Assembly (NCBI RefSeq): GCF_003385845.1
Contig: NZ_QRDJ01000007.1
Coordinates: 186,001 to 250,000, forward strand
Direction of reading: 5' to 3'
Length of the DNA: 64,000 bases
DNA from: Kushneria indalinina DSM 14324
GTDB lineage: Bacteria > Pseudomonadota > Gammaproteobacteria > Pseudomonadales > Halomonadaceae
Made by a program: the position numbers and the translations under genes. Of this stretch, positions 16,746 to 25,848 are shown one piece after another (position 1 is the stretch's first letter; each line of letters starts with the position of its first letter). Below the pieces are notes generated by a model. That model was not told the DNA's origin. It worked only from the letters and a program-made list of their open reading frames with translations, and ran no database searches.

Positions 16746-17180
16746 ATGCAGCGCCGACCATTCAGACCCGCCGTACCGGGTTATTTTCTGGCATGTCTTG
16801 TCAGCGCCGTGGCGCTTGCCGGCCCGCCCCAGACAGCCAGTGCCAGCGAATCGGTAATGTTCGATCACCGCCGCCCCAACCTGGACCATCACCGCCCGCC
16901 GCACCGCCACCCACCCTTTGGCATTCGCGACCCGCAGCGCTTTGATCCCGCGCGCGATGTGGACATTGGTGTGATTCTCCCGCCCGAACAGCTGGAACAC
17001 TGGCGCAGCAACTACGTGCCCGACAACTACCGGCTCAACGGCTACGACGGCGTGAGCGAAGGGGAGGCCAACGTCTGCCGCCACAGTGACGGCTCGCGCA
17101 GCTACTCAAGCTCCGGAATGACCTGTGAAGACGGCGACGCCAACCCGCCGGGCGGACGCAGCTGGTCAACGAAGCAGTAG
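16746..17180 (+). CDS. Small exported His-rich protein, unknown function
   Basis: 144 aa. Signal peptide of ~35 residues (PAVPGYFLACLVSAVALAG, ending ASA before ESV). A His/Pro/Arg-rich stretch follows (FDHRRPNLDHHRPPHRHPPF), then DIGVILPPEQLEHWRSNYVPDNYRLNGYDG and a tail with two Cys. The His cluster could bind metal, and the overall form recalls RcnB-like periplasmic proteins, but the match is too weak to name. GGGAGAG precedes the ATG. It is divergent from tmcA. Its stop is followed at once by a CRISPR-repeat-like hairpin. Confidence 0.7.
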   Translation: MQRRPFRPAVPGYFLACLVSAVALAGPPQTASASESVMFDHRRPNLDHHRPPHRHPPFGIRDPQRFDPARDVDIGVILPPEQLEHWRSNYVPDNYRLNGYDGVSEGEANVCRHSDGSRSYSSSGMTCEDGDANPPGGRSWSTKQ

Positions 17181-17181
17181 C

Positions 17182-17200
17182 GCTGCCTGGGCGGCAGCGA
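17182..17200 (-). repeat. Solitary CRISPR-repeat hairpin outside the arrays
   Basis: GCTGCCTGGGCGGCAGCGA is identical to 19 consecutive bases of the 28-base repeat of array 1 (stem, five-base loop and 3' flank), in the same orientation. The outer bases do not match and no spacer-sized second copy is seen. It sits two bases after a stop codon and about 1.5 kb from the nearest array repeat, with sstT between. No T-run follows on either strand, so it is not a good terminator. Confidence 0.6.
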
Positions 17201-17407
17201 GCCATGGCGTCATACGCCGCTGCCCCCATGCCGGCCTCCTGACCGCGCCGAGCGTTTGATGGCCACATCACTCAAGCGGCAGACAGAAGCGATGGCGTAT
17301 GGCCGGCGTGGCGGTGCTAGAATGCGCCGTTTCGCGGACGCTCCGAAACTTCCCTGGCGCCCGCGGTGCGCCTGCGCATCACACATCCCGGCCTACAAGA
17401 GAGCGCC

Positions 17408-18658
17408 ATGTCCGCCCGTTCCGATCATCGTTCATCCCTGCCCCGCCTGGGGCTGATTCCACAGATTCTCATCGGCATCGTCGCCGGCACGCTGCTGGCC
17501 CTCTGGGCGCCGGGCATCGCCCAGTCCTTTGCCATTCTCGGTGATCTTTTCATCAACGCATTGAAGGCGATCGCGCCGATTCTGGTCTTCGTGCTGGTGA
17601 TGGCGGCGATCGCCGCGCATCAGCGCGGCCGGCCGACGCAGGTCCATGGCGTACTCGGTCTCTATCTGGTCGGTACCCTGGTGGCCGCGCTGGTGGCGGT
17701 CGTGGCGAGCTTCGCCTTCCCCACGACGCTTGCGATCGACGCCCCGCCCGCCGACGGCGCCCCGCCCTCCGATATCATCGAGGTGCTGCGCAACCTTGCG
17801 CTGAGCGCCGTCGACAACCCGGTCAACGCGCTGGTAGAGGCCAACTTCATCGGCATTCTCGCCTGGGCGGTGGGCCTGGGGCTGCTGCTGCGCCAGGCGG
17901 GCGACACCACCCGCAACGCGCTGGGGGATCTGTCCGATGCGGTGTCGGGGCTGGTGCGCTTTATCATCCGTTTCGCCCCGCTGGGCATTTTCGGACTGGT
18001 CGCCAACACGCTCGCCGATACCGGCCTCGGGGAGCTCGCCAACTACGCTCACCTGCTGGCAGTGCTACTCGGCTGCATGGCGTTCGTGGCGCTGGTGACC
18101 AACCCGCTCATCGTGTTCGCCCATACCCGCAAAAACCCTTACCCGCTGGTCTTCGCCTGCCTGCGTGGCAGCGCCATCACCGCCTTTTTTACCCGCAGCA
18201 GCGCGGCCAACATCCCGGTCAACATGGCGCTCTGCGAGCGACTGGAGCTGCATCGCGACACCTACTCGGTGTCGATCCCGCTGGGCGCGACGATCAACAT
18301 GTCCGGCGCGGCGATCACGATCACCGTAATGACGCTTGCCGCGACGAACACGCTGGGCCTGGGCGTCGATTTCCTGACCGCGTTTCTGCTCTGCGTGGTC
18401 TCGGCCCTCGCGGCCTGCGGCGTTTCCGGGGTGGCCGGCGGCTCGCTGCTGCTGATTCCGATGGCGGCGAGCCTGTTCGGCATTTCCGCCGACGTCGCGA
18501 TGCAGATCGTCGCCGTTGGCTTTGTCATCAGCGTGCTGCAGGACTCCACGGAGACCGCACTCAACTCCTCCACCGACGTGCTCTTTACCGCCGCGGCCTG
18601 TCGCTCCCCGGGGGCCAGACGACGTCTGGGCGAAGAGACCCGCAACGAGACGGCCTGA
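17408..18658 (+). CDS. sstT: Serine/threonine:Na+ symporter
   Basis: 416-aa dicarboxylate/amino acid:cation symporter family protein, equal in size to E. coli SstT (414 aa). It imports serine and threonine with sodium. Characteristic segments: [40 protein letters not shown] (the SSAAN loop), [23 protein letters not shown] and [31 protein letters not shown]. The start is placed at the ATG at 17408, which has AGAGAG before it; a longer reading frame adds 14 unlikely residues. It is convergent with CRISPR array 1, whose degenerate end lies 27 bp beyond the stop. Confidence 0.93.
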   Translation: MSARSDHRSSLPRLGLIPQILIGIVAGTLLALWAPGIAQSFAILGDLFINALKAIAPILVFVLVMAAIAAHQRGRPTQVHGVLGLYLVGTLVAALVAVVASFAFPTTLAIDAPPADGAPPSDIIEVLRNLALSAVDNPVNALVEANFIGILAWAVGLGLLLRQAGDTTRNALGDLSDAVSGLVRFIIRFAPLGIFGLVANTLADTGLGELANYAHLLAVLLGCMAFVALVTNPLIVFAHTRKNPYPLVFACLRGSAITAFFTRSSAANIPVNMALCERLELHRDTYSVSIPLGATINMSGAAITITVMTLAATNTLGLGVDFLTAFLLCVVSALAACGVSGVAGGSLLLIPMAASLFGISADVAMQIVAVGFVISVLQDSTETALNSSTDVLFTAAACRSPGARRRLGEETRNETA

Positions 18659-18685
18659 CACCAGGGCTTGTGGCAGCGCCGAGCC

Positions 18686-20573
18686 AGAGGCCGGGAGGCG
18701 CGCGGCAGCGAACACTGGCGCTGCGCTTCCTGCAGGTGTTGAGCGTTTCCGAGCTACCTATGCGGCAGCGAACGAGCTCAATGCGACGCTGATCCAGAAG
18801 GTTATTTTTTGAGCTGCCTGGGCGGCAGCGAACCGTAATCGGCTGCGTCGCTGGCTGAGAAAGCTTTTCTGAGCTGCCTGGGCGGCAGCGAACAGCTATG
18901 GGGGCTGATGGTGGAGGCTGATCTGTTTCTGAGCTGCCTGGGCGGCAGCGAACGCCGTCAGGTAGATTTCGCGGGCGCGGTCGCGTTTCTGAGCTGCCTG
19001 GGCGGCAGCGAACTTGAATATCGCCGTTTCGATTGCCGCGTCAGTTTTCTGAGCTGCCTGGGCGGCAGCGAACCTTGCGAGCGATCGCGTAGCGCAGGCC
19101 CACGTTTTCTGAGCTGCCTGGGCGGCAGCGAACGGCACCACGGGCGGCACCACGGGCGGCTCCACTTTCTGAGCTGCCTAGGCGGCAGCGAACCACCGCC
19201 ACCACCACCGATAGAACCGCCAGAGTTTCTGAGCTGCCTAGGCGGCAGCGAACGTGCGAACGTAATTCGACCTCGACCCGATACCTTTCTGAGCTGCCTA
19301 GGCGGCAGCGAACTTTCAGGCGCTACGCGCCTATAGGTGCTGGACTTTCTGAGCTGCCTAGGCGGCAGCGAACGGCTTTGAGCTGCCCGCCGAAGAACGC
19401 CTGCTTTTCTGAGCTGCCTAGGCGGCAGCGAACCTGGCGCGGTGCTCCAGCTCGGAGATCTCGCTTTTCTGAGCTGCCTAGGCGGCAGCGAACGCTATCC
19501 TGTGCGCGTGACACGCCTTTGGCCGTTTCTGAGCTGCCTAGGCGGCAGCGAACGCTTGTCTGCGAGCGCGGCACGGTCACGCGCTTTTCTGAGCTGCCTA
19601 GGCGGCAGCGAACTTGATCCGCTTGCACACCTCGGCGCACGTCATTTTCTGAGCTGCCTGGGCGGCAGCGAACGTCGCGTTTGAAGAAAGACGGGCGCGC
19701 CATCTTTTCTGAGCTGCCTAGGCGGCAGCGAACCTCGGCCTCGACGGTGCCCCGCTTGCGCTCCATTTCTGAGCTGCCTAGGCGGCAGCGAACCGGGGCG
19801 CCTGCGCCAGTACGGCCTCATCATCTTTCTGAGCTGCCTAGGCGGCAGCGAACTCGACCGGTGATTACAACCGTCGCGTCGGCATTTTCTGAGCTGCCTG
19901 GGCGGCAGCGAACGCCGACACCACCGTCGACGCCTTTCGCAAACTTTTCTGAGCTGCCTGGGCGGCAGCGAACGGCTCCTCGAGCGTGATGCGCTGCCCG
20001 GTATATTTCTGAGCTGCCTGGGCGGCAGCGAACGGGAACGTTTACGTGCGCTCCTGCTCTGGTGTTTTCTGAGCTGCCTGGGCGGCAGCGAACATCATTC
20101 GTGATGAACTCGATCGCCTCGATGTTTTCTGAGCTGCCTGGGCGGCAGCGAACCCAGTCCCAGTTTCCGCTGACACTGCCGGGCTTTTCTGAGCTGCCTG
20201 GGCGGCAGCGAACAACTCACAGGCTGATAGCCTGGCCCGCCTGCTTTTCTGAGCTGCCTGGGCGGCAGCGAACAACCTCATTAAGGTCGCGATTGACCGA
20301 TTCAATTTCTGAGCTGCCTGGGCGGCAGCGAACGCTGGGGTAAATGGAAGCGTGTCTTAACTGTATTTCTGAGCTGCCTGGGCGGCAGCGAACTTCTGCT
20401 GTACCTTCATGCCCCAGGCGAGACATTTCTGAGCTGCCTGGGCGGCAGCGAACGCCAAGACCAATACGTATACGCTGACGACCGATTTCTGAGCTGCCTG
20501 GGCGGCAGCGAACTATAAGCGGTTATCATACTACCCTGCTCCATATTTCTGAGCTGCCTGGGCGGCAGCGAAC
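18686..20573 (-). CRISPR. Type I-F CRISPR array 1 (31 repeats plus a remnant)
   Basis: 28-base repeats at an exact 60-base period, giving 32-base spacers. In transcript sense the repeat begins GTTCGCTGCCGCCCAGGCAG and ends CTCAGAAA; the CTGCC/GGCAG stem and CTCAGAAA 5' handle fit type I-F. Thirty near-perfect repeats start every 60 bases from 18806 to 20546. A four-mismatch copy starts at 18746 and a remnant keeping only its last 12 bases at 18686, so decay is at the left end and the leader is at the right. Eleven repeats (starts 19166-19586 and 19706-19826, but not 19646) share one loop base change. Transcription is leftward, convergent with sstT. Spacer targets were not identified. Confidence 0.98.
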
Positions 20574-20700
20574 TAGAGGCTATGTCGCCGGAAAGCCCTG
20601 GTCTACCGGGCTCACCGGCGAAATCCGCCAAAAACCCTTTTTCCAGCCTGCTTTTAACGCGTTGATTTTTAAAGAGCGACAGCAGCCGATCAAAAAAGGG
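20574..20700 (-). promoter_or_regulatory. Leader of CRISPR array 1
   Basis: 127 bp between the first repeat and the toxin stop codon. It is A/T-rich in its outer half (on the minus strand CCCTTTTTTGATCGG, CTCTTTAAAAATCAACG, GGAAAAAGGGTTTTTGGC) and ends with CTA directly before the repeat, as leader 2 does. It should contain the array promoter and the acquisition (IHF-type) sites, but no site is certain. Confidence 0.75.
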
Positions 20701-21132
20701 TCATCCTGCCTGATGCGCCTGCCATGGATCATGCAGTGTCATCGACAGTCCTTCAAAGTCTTTTAGATTGCGCGTGGCCAGCATTGCCTGATGTTGCAGG
20801 CAGATAGCAGCAATCTGAGCATCGGCCATGCCGATCGGTCGACCGCTGTTTTCGCGCGCTGCCACACACCGGCTGTAGATTACCGCCGAGTCAGTATCGA
20901 AGGGCAGGACTTTGCCCGCCAGATCCTCTTCCAGCATCCCGGCTGCAGCATCCGCCAACCGACGACGCCGAGCGCCTTCCGGCAGACGAGCGATGCCGTG
21001 AAGAATCTCTGCCACGGTAATGGCCGTTACAAACACCGCCTCGCTGGCCTGCTCATCCAGCCAGCGCACCACCTCGTCATTTGGTACCGGGCGCATCAGC
21101 TCGGAGAGTACGTTGGTGTCGAGAACGATCAT
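20701..21132 (-). CDS. PIN-domain toxin of a FitAB/VapBC-type module
   Basis: 143-aa PIN-domain ribonuclease, FitB/VapC-like. Acidic active-site residues: D5 in IVLDTNVLSEL, E in ITVAEILHG (~42), and the aspartates of AVIYSRCVAARENSGRPIGMADAQIAAIC (~100-120). Such toxins cleave tRNA or other RNA when released from the antitoxin. The start overlaps the antitoxin stop by four bases (ATGA), the usual coupling. The toxin stop is only 127 bp from the first repeat of CRISPR array 1 on the same strand, so readthrough would enter the array. Whether the module stabilises the CRISPR locus is inference. Confidence 0.9.
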   Translation of the reverse strand: MIVLDTNVLSELMRPVPNDEVVRWLDEQASEAVFVTAITVAEILHGIARLPEGARRRRLADAAAGMLEEDLAGKVLPFDTDSAVIYSRCVAARENSGRPIGMADAQIAAICLQHQAMLATRNLKDFEGLSMTLHDPWQAHQAG

Positions 21133-21371
21133 TCTTCAAACGTCGCGGGCCGGGGTGAATCGGTGCGCGGGACCAGCTCGAGCGCTACGCCGTCTTCGGC
21201 AAAGCGCTGTCGTATTCGGCTTCCCAGCCCCCTTGTTTCCTCGGCCGGCGCCAATGCCTGGCGCAGAATGATGCGCACCTCTTCTTCCATGGAATGTCCG
21301 TGACGCGCCGCCGCCATGCGCAGGCGCCCCTTCAGGGACTCATCCAGATTGCGGATCGTGATGTTGGCCAT
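21129..21371 (-). CDS. Ribbon-helix-helix antitoxin (FitA/VapB-like)
   Basis: 80 aa. The N-terminal MANITIRNLDESLKGRLRM is a ribbon-helix-helix DNA-binding domain of the FitA type; the C-terminal part (RFAEDGVALELVPRT) should wrap the toxin. The ATG at 21371 is chosen because AGGAGG lies seven bases upstream; a longer reading frame to 21443 has no such site. It is the first gene of the toxin-antitoxin operon and probably represses its own promoter through the 28-bp palindrome at 21385-21412. It is divergent from cas1 with 152 bp between start codons. Confidence 0.9.
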   Translation of the reverse strand: MANITIRNLDESLKGRLRMAAARHGHSMEEEVRIILRQALAPAEETRGLGSRIRQRFAEDGVALELVPRTDSPRPATFEE

Positions 21372-21384
21372 GGGCCACCTCCTG

Positions 21385-21412
21385 ATGATTGCAATGCCAT
21401 CATTGTAATCAT
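21385..21412. promoter_or_regulatory. Operator-like palindrome upstream of the antitoxin
   Basis: Inverted repeat with 12-base arms, ATGATTGCAATG and CATTGTAATCAT, separated by CCAT; one mismatch between arms. It starts 14 bases upstream of the antitoxin ATG. Size and position fit autoregulation by a ribbon-helix-helix antitoxin. Confidence 0.7.
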
Positions 21413-21445
21413 TCGATTGTCGAGCGTCCTGTTCTACTTCCACGC

Positions 21446-21466
21446 GTGATTACTTTCAGTTATCAC
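21446..21466. promoter_or_regulatory. Second palindrome, in the cas1-proximal half of the divergent region
   Basis: Inverted repeat GTGATTACT-TTC-AGTTATCAC (9-3-9, one mismatch). Its arms share the TGATTAC core with one arm of the 21385-21412 palindrome read on the other strand. It lies 58-78 bp upstream of the cas1 ATG. It may be a second antitoxin site or a cas regulator site. Confidence 0.5.
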
Positions 21467-21523
21467 TAATGTGCAGCCTGCCTTTGACGATAACGTCTAA
21501 AACCAACAGAACATGAGTGCGCC

Positions 21524-22504
21524 ATGGACGATCTTTCTGCCAGCGATCTGAAAACGATTCTGCACTCCAAACGCGCCAATCTGTATTACCTCCAGCATTG
21601 TCGGGTACTGGTCAACGGCGGGCGCGTCGAGTACGTGACCGATGAAGGCAAGCGTTCGAAGTACTGGAACATTCCCATTGCCAACACCACCTCGCTGCTG
21701 CTGGGCACGGGCACCTCGATTACTCAGGCGGCGATGCGGGAGCTGGCGAAGGCCGGTGTGCTGGTAGGGTTTTGCGGCGGTGGCGGCACGCCGCTGTTTT
21801 CGGCCAACGAGATCGATGTCGAGGTTGCCTGGTTCAATCCGCAGAGCGAGTACCGCCCCACCGAATACCTGCAGCACTGGGTAAGGTTCTGGTTCGACGA
21901 TACCCTCAGGCTGGAAGCCGCCCGCGCCTTTCAGATCGAACGGCTGAAACAGGTTGAACGTCTCTGGGGAGAAGCGCGGTTCCAGCGCGCGACTGACTTT
22001 GCCCCATCGAGTACGGAACTGGGTGGCCTGCTGACACGTAGCCGCGCAGCCATCGCTCAGGCGCCGGATACCACTGCCCTGCTCACCGAAGAGGCGCGAC
22101 TGACCAAACAGCTGTTCCGACTGGCCTCACAGGCGAGCGACTACGGCGACTTTACCCGCGCCAAAGTTGGCAGTGGTGCCGACCCGGCCAATCGCTTTCT
22201 CGATCACGGTAATTATCTGGCCTACGGGCTGGGGGCCACCGCGACCTGGGTATTGGGGCTGCCCCACGGACTGGCAGTGCTGCACGGCAAGACCCGACGC
22301 GGCGGACTGGTGTTCGATGTGGCCGATCTGATCAAGGACGCCGTCATCCTGCCGCAGGCGTTTATCTCCGCCAGTCGCGGCGATGAGGAGCAGGAGTTTC
22401 GCCAGGCCTGTATCGAGCGTCTGACGCAGGTCGAGGCGCTCGACACGATGATCGACTCGTTAAAACGCGTTGCCGAGCAGCTTGGCAACGAGGCCGCGCG
22501 ATGA
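21524..22504 (+). CDS. cas1: Type I-F CRISPR integrase Cas1
   Basis: 326-aa Cas1 of the I-F type, which with the Cas2 part of Cas2-3 inserts new spacers next to the leader. The N-terminus (LKTILHSKRANLYYLQHCRVLVNGGRVEYVTDEG) is characteristic of I-F Cas1. Metal-binding active-site segments are intact: LTEEARLTKQLF (Glu), RFLDHGNYLAYG (His) and VFDVADLIKD (Asp). The first gene of the cas operon; its stop overlaps the cas2-3 start by four bases. A weak TTGACG lies 35-40 bp upstream of the ATG; the ribosome site is poor (GAGTG). Confidence 0.97.
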   Translation: MDDLSASDLKTILHSKRANLYYLQHCRVLVNGGRVEYVTDEGKRSKYWNIPIANTTSLLLGTGTSITQAAMRELAKAGVLVGFCGGGGTPLFSANEIDVEVAWFNPQSEYRPTEYLQHWVRFWFDDTLRLEAARAFQIERLKQVERLWGEARFQRATDFAPSSTELGGLLTRSRAAIAQAPDTTALLTEEARLTKQLFRLASQASDYGDFTRAKVGSGADPANRFLDHGNYLAYGLGATATWVLGLPHGLAVLHGKTRRGGLVFDVADLIKDAVILPQAFISASRGDEEQEFRQACIERLTQVEALDTMIDSLKRVAEQLGNEAAR

Positions 22505-25500
22505 ACGTGCTGATCGTCTCGCAGTGCCACAAGAATGCGCTCAAGGAGACCCGGCGCATTCTGGATCAGTTCGCCGAACGCCGCGGCGAACGCACCTGGC
22601 AGACCGCCATCACCCAGGCCGGGCTCGATACGCTTAGAAAGCTGCTACGCCAGAAGGCCCGTAAAAATACCGCCGTGGCCTGCCACTGGATTCGCGGCCA
22701 CGACCACAGCGAGCTTTTGTGGATCGTCGGCGACGCGTCGCAGTTCAACGCCCGCGGCGCCACGCCCACCAACACCACGCGGCGCAATGTGCTGCGACGC
22801 GAGGACGAAAACGACTGGCACTCGCTGCGTTTGATGCATCTTCTGGCCTCGATAGCGGCGCTGTTTCACGACCTCGGCAAGGCCACCGATGCCTTTCAAC
22901 AACGGTTGAAAGGCGAGCTGGGAGGGCGCAACCGCTACCGTCACGAATGGGTATCGCTGCGACTGCTCGAGGCCTTTGTTGGTGAAGATGACGATGCCGA
23001 CTGGCTGGCACGCCTGCAACATCCGAACGCTACCGATGATGCCTGCTGGCTGTCACGGCTCAAGCGCGACGGCCTGGATACTCCCGCAGCCGATGAGTCC
23101 CCCTTTCATCATTTGCCGCCGCTGGCTGCCGCCATCGGTTGGCTGATCGTCAGCCATCATCGCCTGCCGGCACTGCCCGCCTACCAGGAAGACGGTACTC
23201 AAAAATGGGCAGGCGCCCGGGCCATACTCAATGCCGGCGCCCTCCCTACGCTACCGCAGGCCATTACCGCGGCGTGGAACGAGTGCATCACACCGGCTGA
23301 TGCCGCAACGCTCACTCCCTGGTGGCAGCTCTCCCACGGTCTGCCGGTGACGGATGACGCCTGGAGATCCCGCGCCGCTCGACTGGCGCGTCAGTTAAGC
23401 GAATGCCGCTGGGTGACGCCACCGCTCGAATCACCGTATTTGATGCATCTGGCGCGTCTGGCGCTGATGCTGGCCGACCATCACTACTCAAGCCTTGTCG
23501 ATACCGGGCGGCTGGATGGCTCGTGGAAGGGGCCGCTGTTTGCCAATACCACCACACGTCACGGCAAGCGCGAACTTTGCCAGCCGCTGACCGAGCATCT
23601 GCTGGGCGTCGTTCGAGCCACCGGTGAGATCATCCATCACCTGCCGGACATGGCAGCAGCACTGCCGCGTATCGCTCGCCATAAGGGATTCCGGGCACGC
23701 AGCCGCAATGCCCGCTTTCGCTGGCAGGACAAGGCCTTCGATCTCGCCACTGGCCTGCGTGACAAAAGCCGTGAGCAGGGCTTCTTCGGCATCAACATGG
23801 CCTCTACCGGCTGCGGCAAGACCATCGCCAACGGCCGTATTCTCTATGCGCTGGCCGACCCGGAAACCGGCGCGCGTTTCTCGATTGCGCTCGGCCTTCG
23901 CACCCTGACACTACAGACCGGACAGGCCTACCGCGAGCGGCTCGGGCTCGGCAGTGATGAGCTGGCGATTCGGGTGGGCGGCAGCGCCAGCCGCACTCTT
24001 TTCGAGCACCAGCAGGGCAGCGGCGGTTCCGAATCCAGCGCCGCATTGCTCGACGATCAGGCTCATGTCGTTTTCGAGGGCGACCTTGAGACTCATCGCG
24101 TGCTGGGCAAGGCGGTCGCCGACCCGCATGCCCGCGCGCTGATCCAGGCGCCGGTGCTGGTCTGCACCATTGATCATCTGATGCCGGCCACCGAAAGCCT
24201 GCGTGGCGGCAGCCAGATTGCCCCGATGCTGAGACTGATGAGCGGTGATCTGGTACTCGACGAGCCGGATGATTTCGATATCAACGACCTGCCCGCACTG
24301 ACCCGCCTGGTCTACTGGACCGGCCTGCTGGGTGCCCGTGTACTGCTCTCCTCCGCCACCCTGCCACCGGCGCTGGTGCGCGGGTTGTTCGACGCCTACC
24401 GGGAAGGCCGAGCCGAGTACCAGCGTCATCGCGGCGTGCCCGGCGCCCCGGTTGATCCCATCTGCGCCTGGTTCGACGAGCACGGCTGTACGCATCAGAG
24501 CTGCGCCGATGGCGCCGCGTTCGATACTGCCCATGATGCTTTCGCTCGCAAACGCGCGGCCCGGCTTGCCGCTCTCGACCCGCTGCGACGGGGCTATCTC
24601 GTACCCGTATCAACACCCTCCAAACATCCGGACGCCATTCATGAGGCGGTGGCGCAGACCGTGCTGACACAAGCTTTCGCACTGCACGCGCAGCACCACT
24701 CGATCGACCCGCACAACGGCAGGCGCGTCAGTTTCGGGCTGGTGCGCATGGCCAACATCGAGCCGCTGGTCGCCGTAGCGCAGGCGATCTATCGCTCAGA
24801 AATTCCTGAAGGTACGCGGGTTCATCTTTGCGTCTATCACTCGCAGTTTCCGCTGCTGCTGCGCTCGCGGCTGGAAAACCGGCTGGATCAGACGCTGGAC
24901 CGGCGCGAGCCGAATGCAGTGTTCGAGCTGACCGATATTCGCCAGCGGCTGGGCAGTGACGCCGAGGACCACCTGTTTATCGTGCTGGGCTCGCCGGTGA
25001 CCGAAGTGGGCCGCGATCACGACTACGACTGGGCCGTGGTCGAGCCTTCTTCCATGCGTTCGATCATCCAGCTGGCCGGGCGCGTGCGACGCCACCGCCA
25101 TGAGCCTGTCACTGAACCCAATATTGCCCTGCTCGACACCAACGTTCGCCACCTTGCAGGCAAATGCCCGGCCTTCTGCCGTCCGGGCTTTGAGACCGAG
25201 CAGACGTGGCCGCTGGCCAAACACCGGCTTGCCACCCTCCTGCGCGGTGAGGAAATCAACACCATCGACTCGCGCCCGCGCCTGTTGCCGACTGACACCC
25301 TGGCGCCCACCGGCAGACTGGTCGATCTGGAGCACGCGCGCCTCAGGATGCTGATGGTAGAAGGTGCCGAACTGCCCGGGCAGCGACGATCCCGGCGTCG
25401 AAAGCCGCTCTTTCTGGGCGCCTATCTGTTCTATCGCCCCACGGCGATGTCGCTAAGCGCGATCGCCAGCCAACAGCAGCCGTTTCGCGAGGACAACGAA

Positions 25501-25821
25501 CCGGACGCCGAATTCGTGCTGTATCCGGATGAGCTTGATGAGGATTACGGCTTCCGCCGGGTGGATCAGGAGGGTCGCGAGGAGAAACTGACACCGGTGG
25601 AATCCGAGCTGGCTCGTCTGCCGGATGAGGCGCTGGCGAACCCGCGCGTGTCGCCCTGGAACGAGCCGGACTACATGGCCGCCCTGAGTGAGCAGGCCGA
25701 CGCCATGGACATGACGCTGGAGCGCTGTGCGAGGCGCTTCGGCCGCATTCGTTTGAAACCGGATCGCGCCCCGCAGGGATGGCACTTCCATCCCGCGCTG
25801 GGGTTTGTGAGGAAAAAATGA
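22501..25821 (+). CDS. cas3: Cas2-3 fusion nuclease-helicase (type I-F)
   Basis: 1106 aa. Residues 1-~95 are the Cas2-like domain (MNVLIVSQCHKNALKETRRI). The HD nuclease follows, with FHDLGKA (HD at 123-124), RHEW (147-150) and SHH (218-220). Then a superfamily 2 helicase with Walker A STGCGKT (435-441), LDEPDDF (586-592), SSATLPP (~617-623) and a C-terminal SIIQLAGRVRRH. It unwinds and degrades the target after Csy-complex binding and bridges to Cas1 in adaptation. All catalytic motifs look intact. Confidence 0.97.
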   Translation: MNVLIVSQCHKNALKETRRILDQFAERRGERTWQTAITQAGLDTLRKLLRQKARKNTAVACHWIRGHDHSELLWIVGDASQFNARGATPTNTTRRNVLRREDENDWHSLRLMHLLASIAALFHDLGKATDAFQQRLKGELGGRNRYRHEWVSLRLLEAFVGEDDDADWLARLQHPNATDDACWLSRLKRDGLDTPAADESPFHHLPPLAAAIGWLIVSHHRLPALPAYQEDGTQKWAGARAILNAGALPTLPQAITAAWNECITPADAATLTPWWQLSHGLPVTDDAWRSRAARLARQLSECRWVTPPLESPYLMHLARLALMLADHHYSSLVDTGRLDGSWKGPLFANTTTRHGKRELCQPLTEHLLGVVRATGEIIHHLPDMAAALPRIARHKGFRARSRNARFRWQDKAFDLATGLRDKSREQGFFGINMASTGCGKTIANGRILYALADPETGARFSIALGLRTLTLQTGQAYRERLGLGSDELAIRVGGSASRTLFEHQQGSGGSESSAALLDDQAHVVFEGDLETHRVLGKAVADPHARALIQAPVLVCTIDHLMPATESLRGGSQIAPMLRLMSGDLVLDEPDDFDINDLPALTRLVYWTGLLGARVLLSSATLPPALVRGLFDAYREGRAEYQRHRGVPGAPVDPICAWFDEHGCTHQSCADGAAFDTAHDAFARKRAARLAALDPLRRGYLVPVSTPSKHPDAIHEAVAQTVLTQAFALHAQHHSIDPHNGRRVSFGLVRMANIEPLVAVAQAIYRSEIPEGTRVHLCVYHSQFPLLLRSRLENRLDQTLDRREPNAVFELTDIRQRLGSDAEDHLFIVLGSPVTEVGRDHDYDWAVVEPSSMRSIIQLAGRVRRHRHEPVTEPNIALLDTNVRHLAGKCPAFCRPGFETEQTWPLAKHRLATLLRGEEINTIDSRPRLLPTDTLAPTGRLVDLEHARLRMLMVEGAELPGQRRSRRRKPLFLGAYLFYRPTAMSLSAIASQQQPFREDNEPDAEFVLYPDELDEDYGFRRVDQEGREEKLTPVESELARLPDEALANPRVSPWNEPDYMAALSEQADAMDMTLERCARRFGRIRLKPDRAPQGWHFHPALGFVRKK

Positions 25822-25848
25822 CCAACAACTCTACAAACGAGGGGGAGC

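Noticed and set aside
19134-19225. Two adjacent spacers with low-complexity Gly/Pro-type codons (19134-19165 and 19194-19225) as self-made repeats
   Set aside because: They have normal length and flanking repeats; they probably target low-complexity coding DNA, but the target cannot be identified without a search.
18908-20631. Long open reading frames with 20-residue repeats through array 1
   Set aside because: They are a by-product of the 60-base repeat-spacer period; peptides are translated CRISPR repeats with no start context.
21020-21303. Plus-strand frames opposite the toxin-antitoxin genes
   Set aside because: Antisense to two well-supported, overlapping genes with ribosome site and operator.
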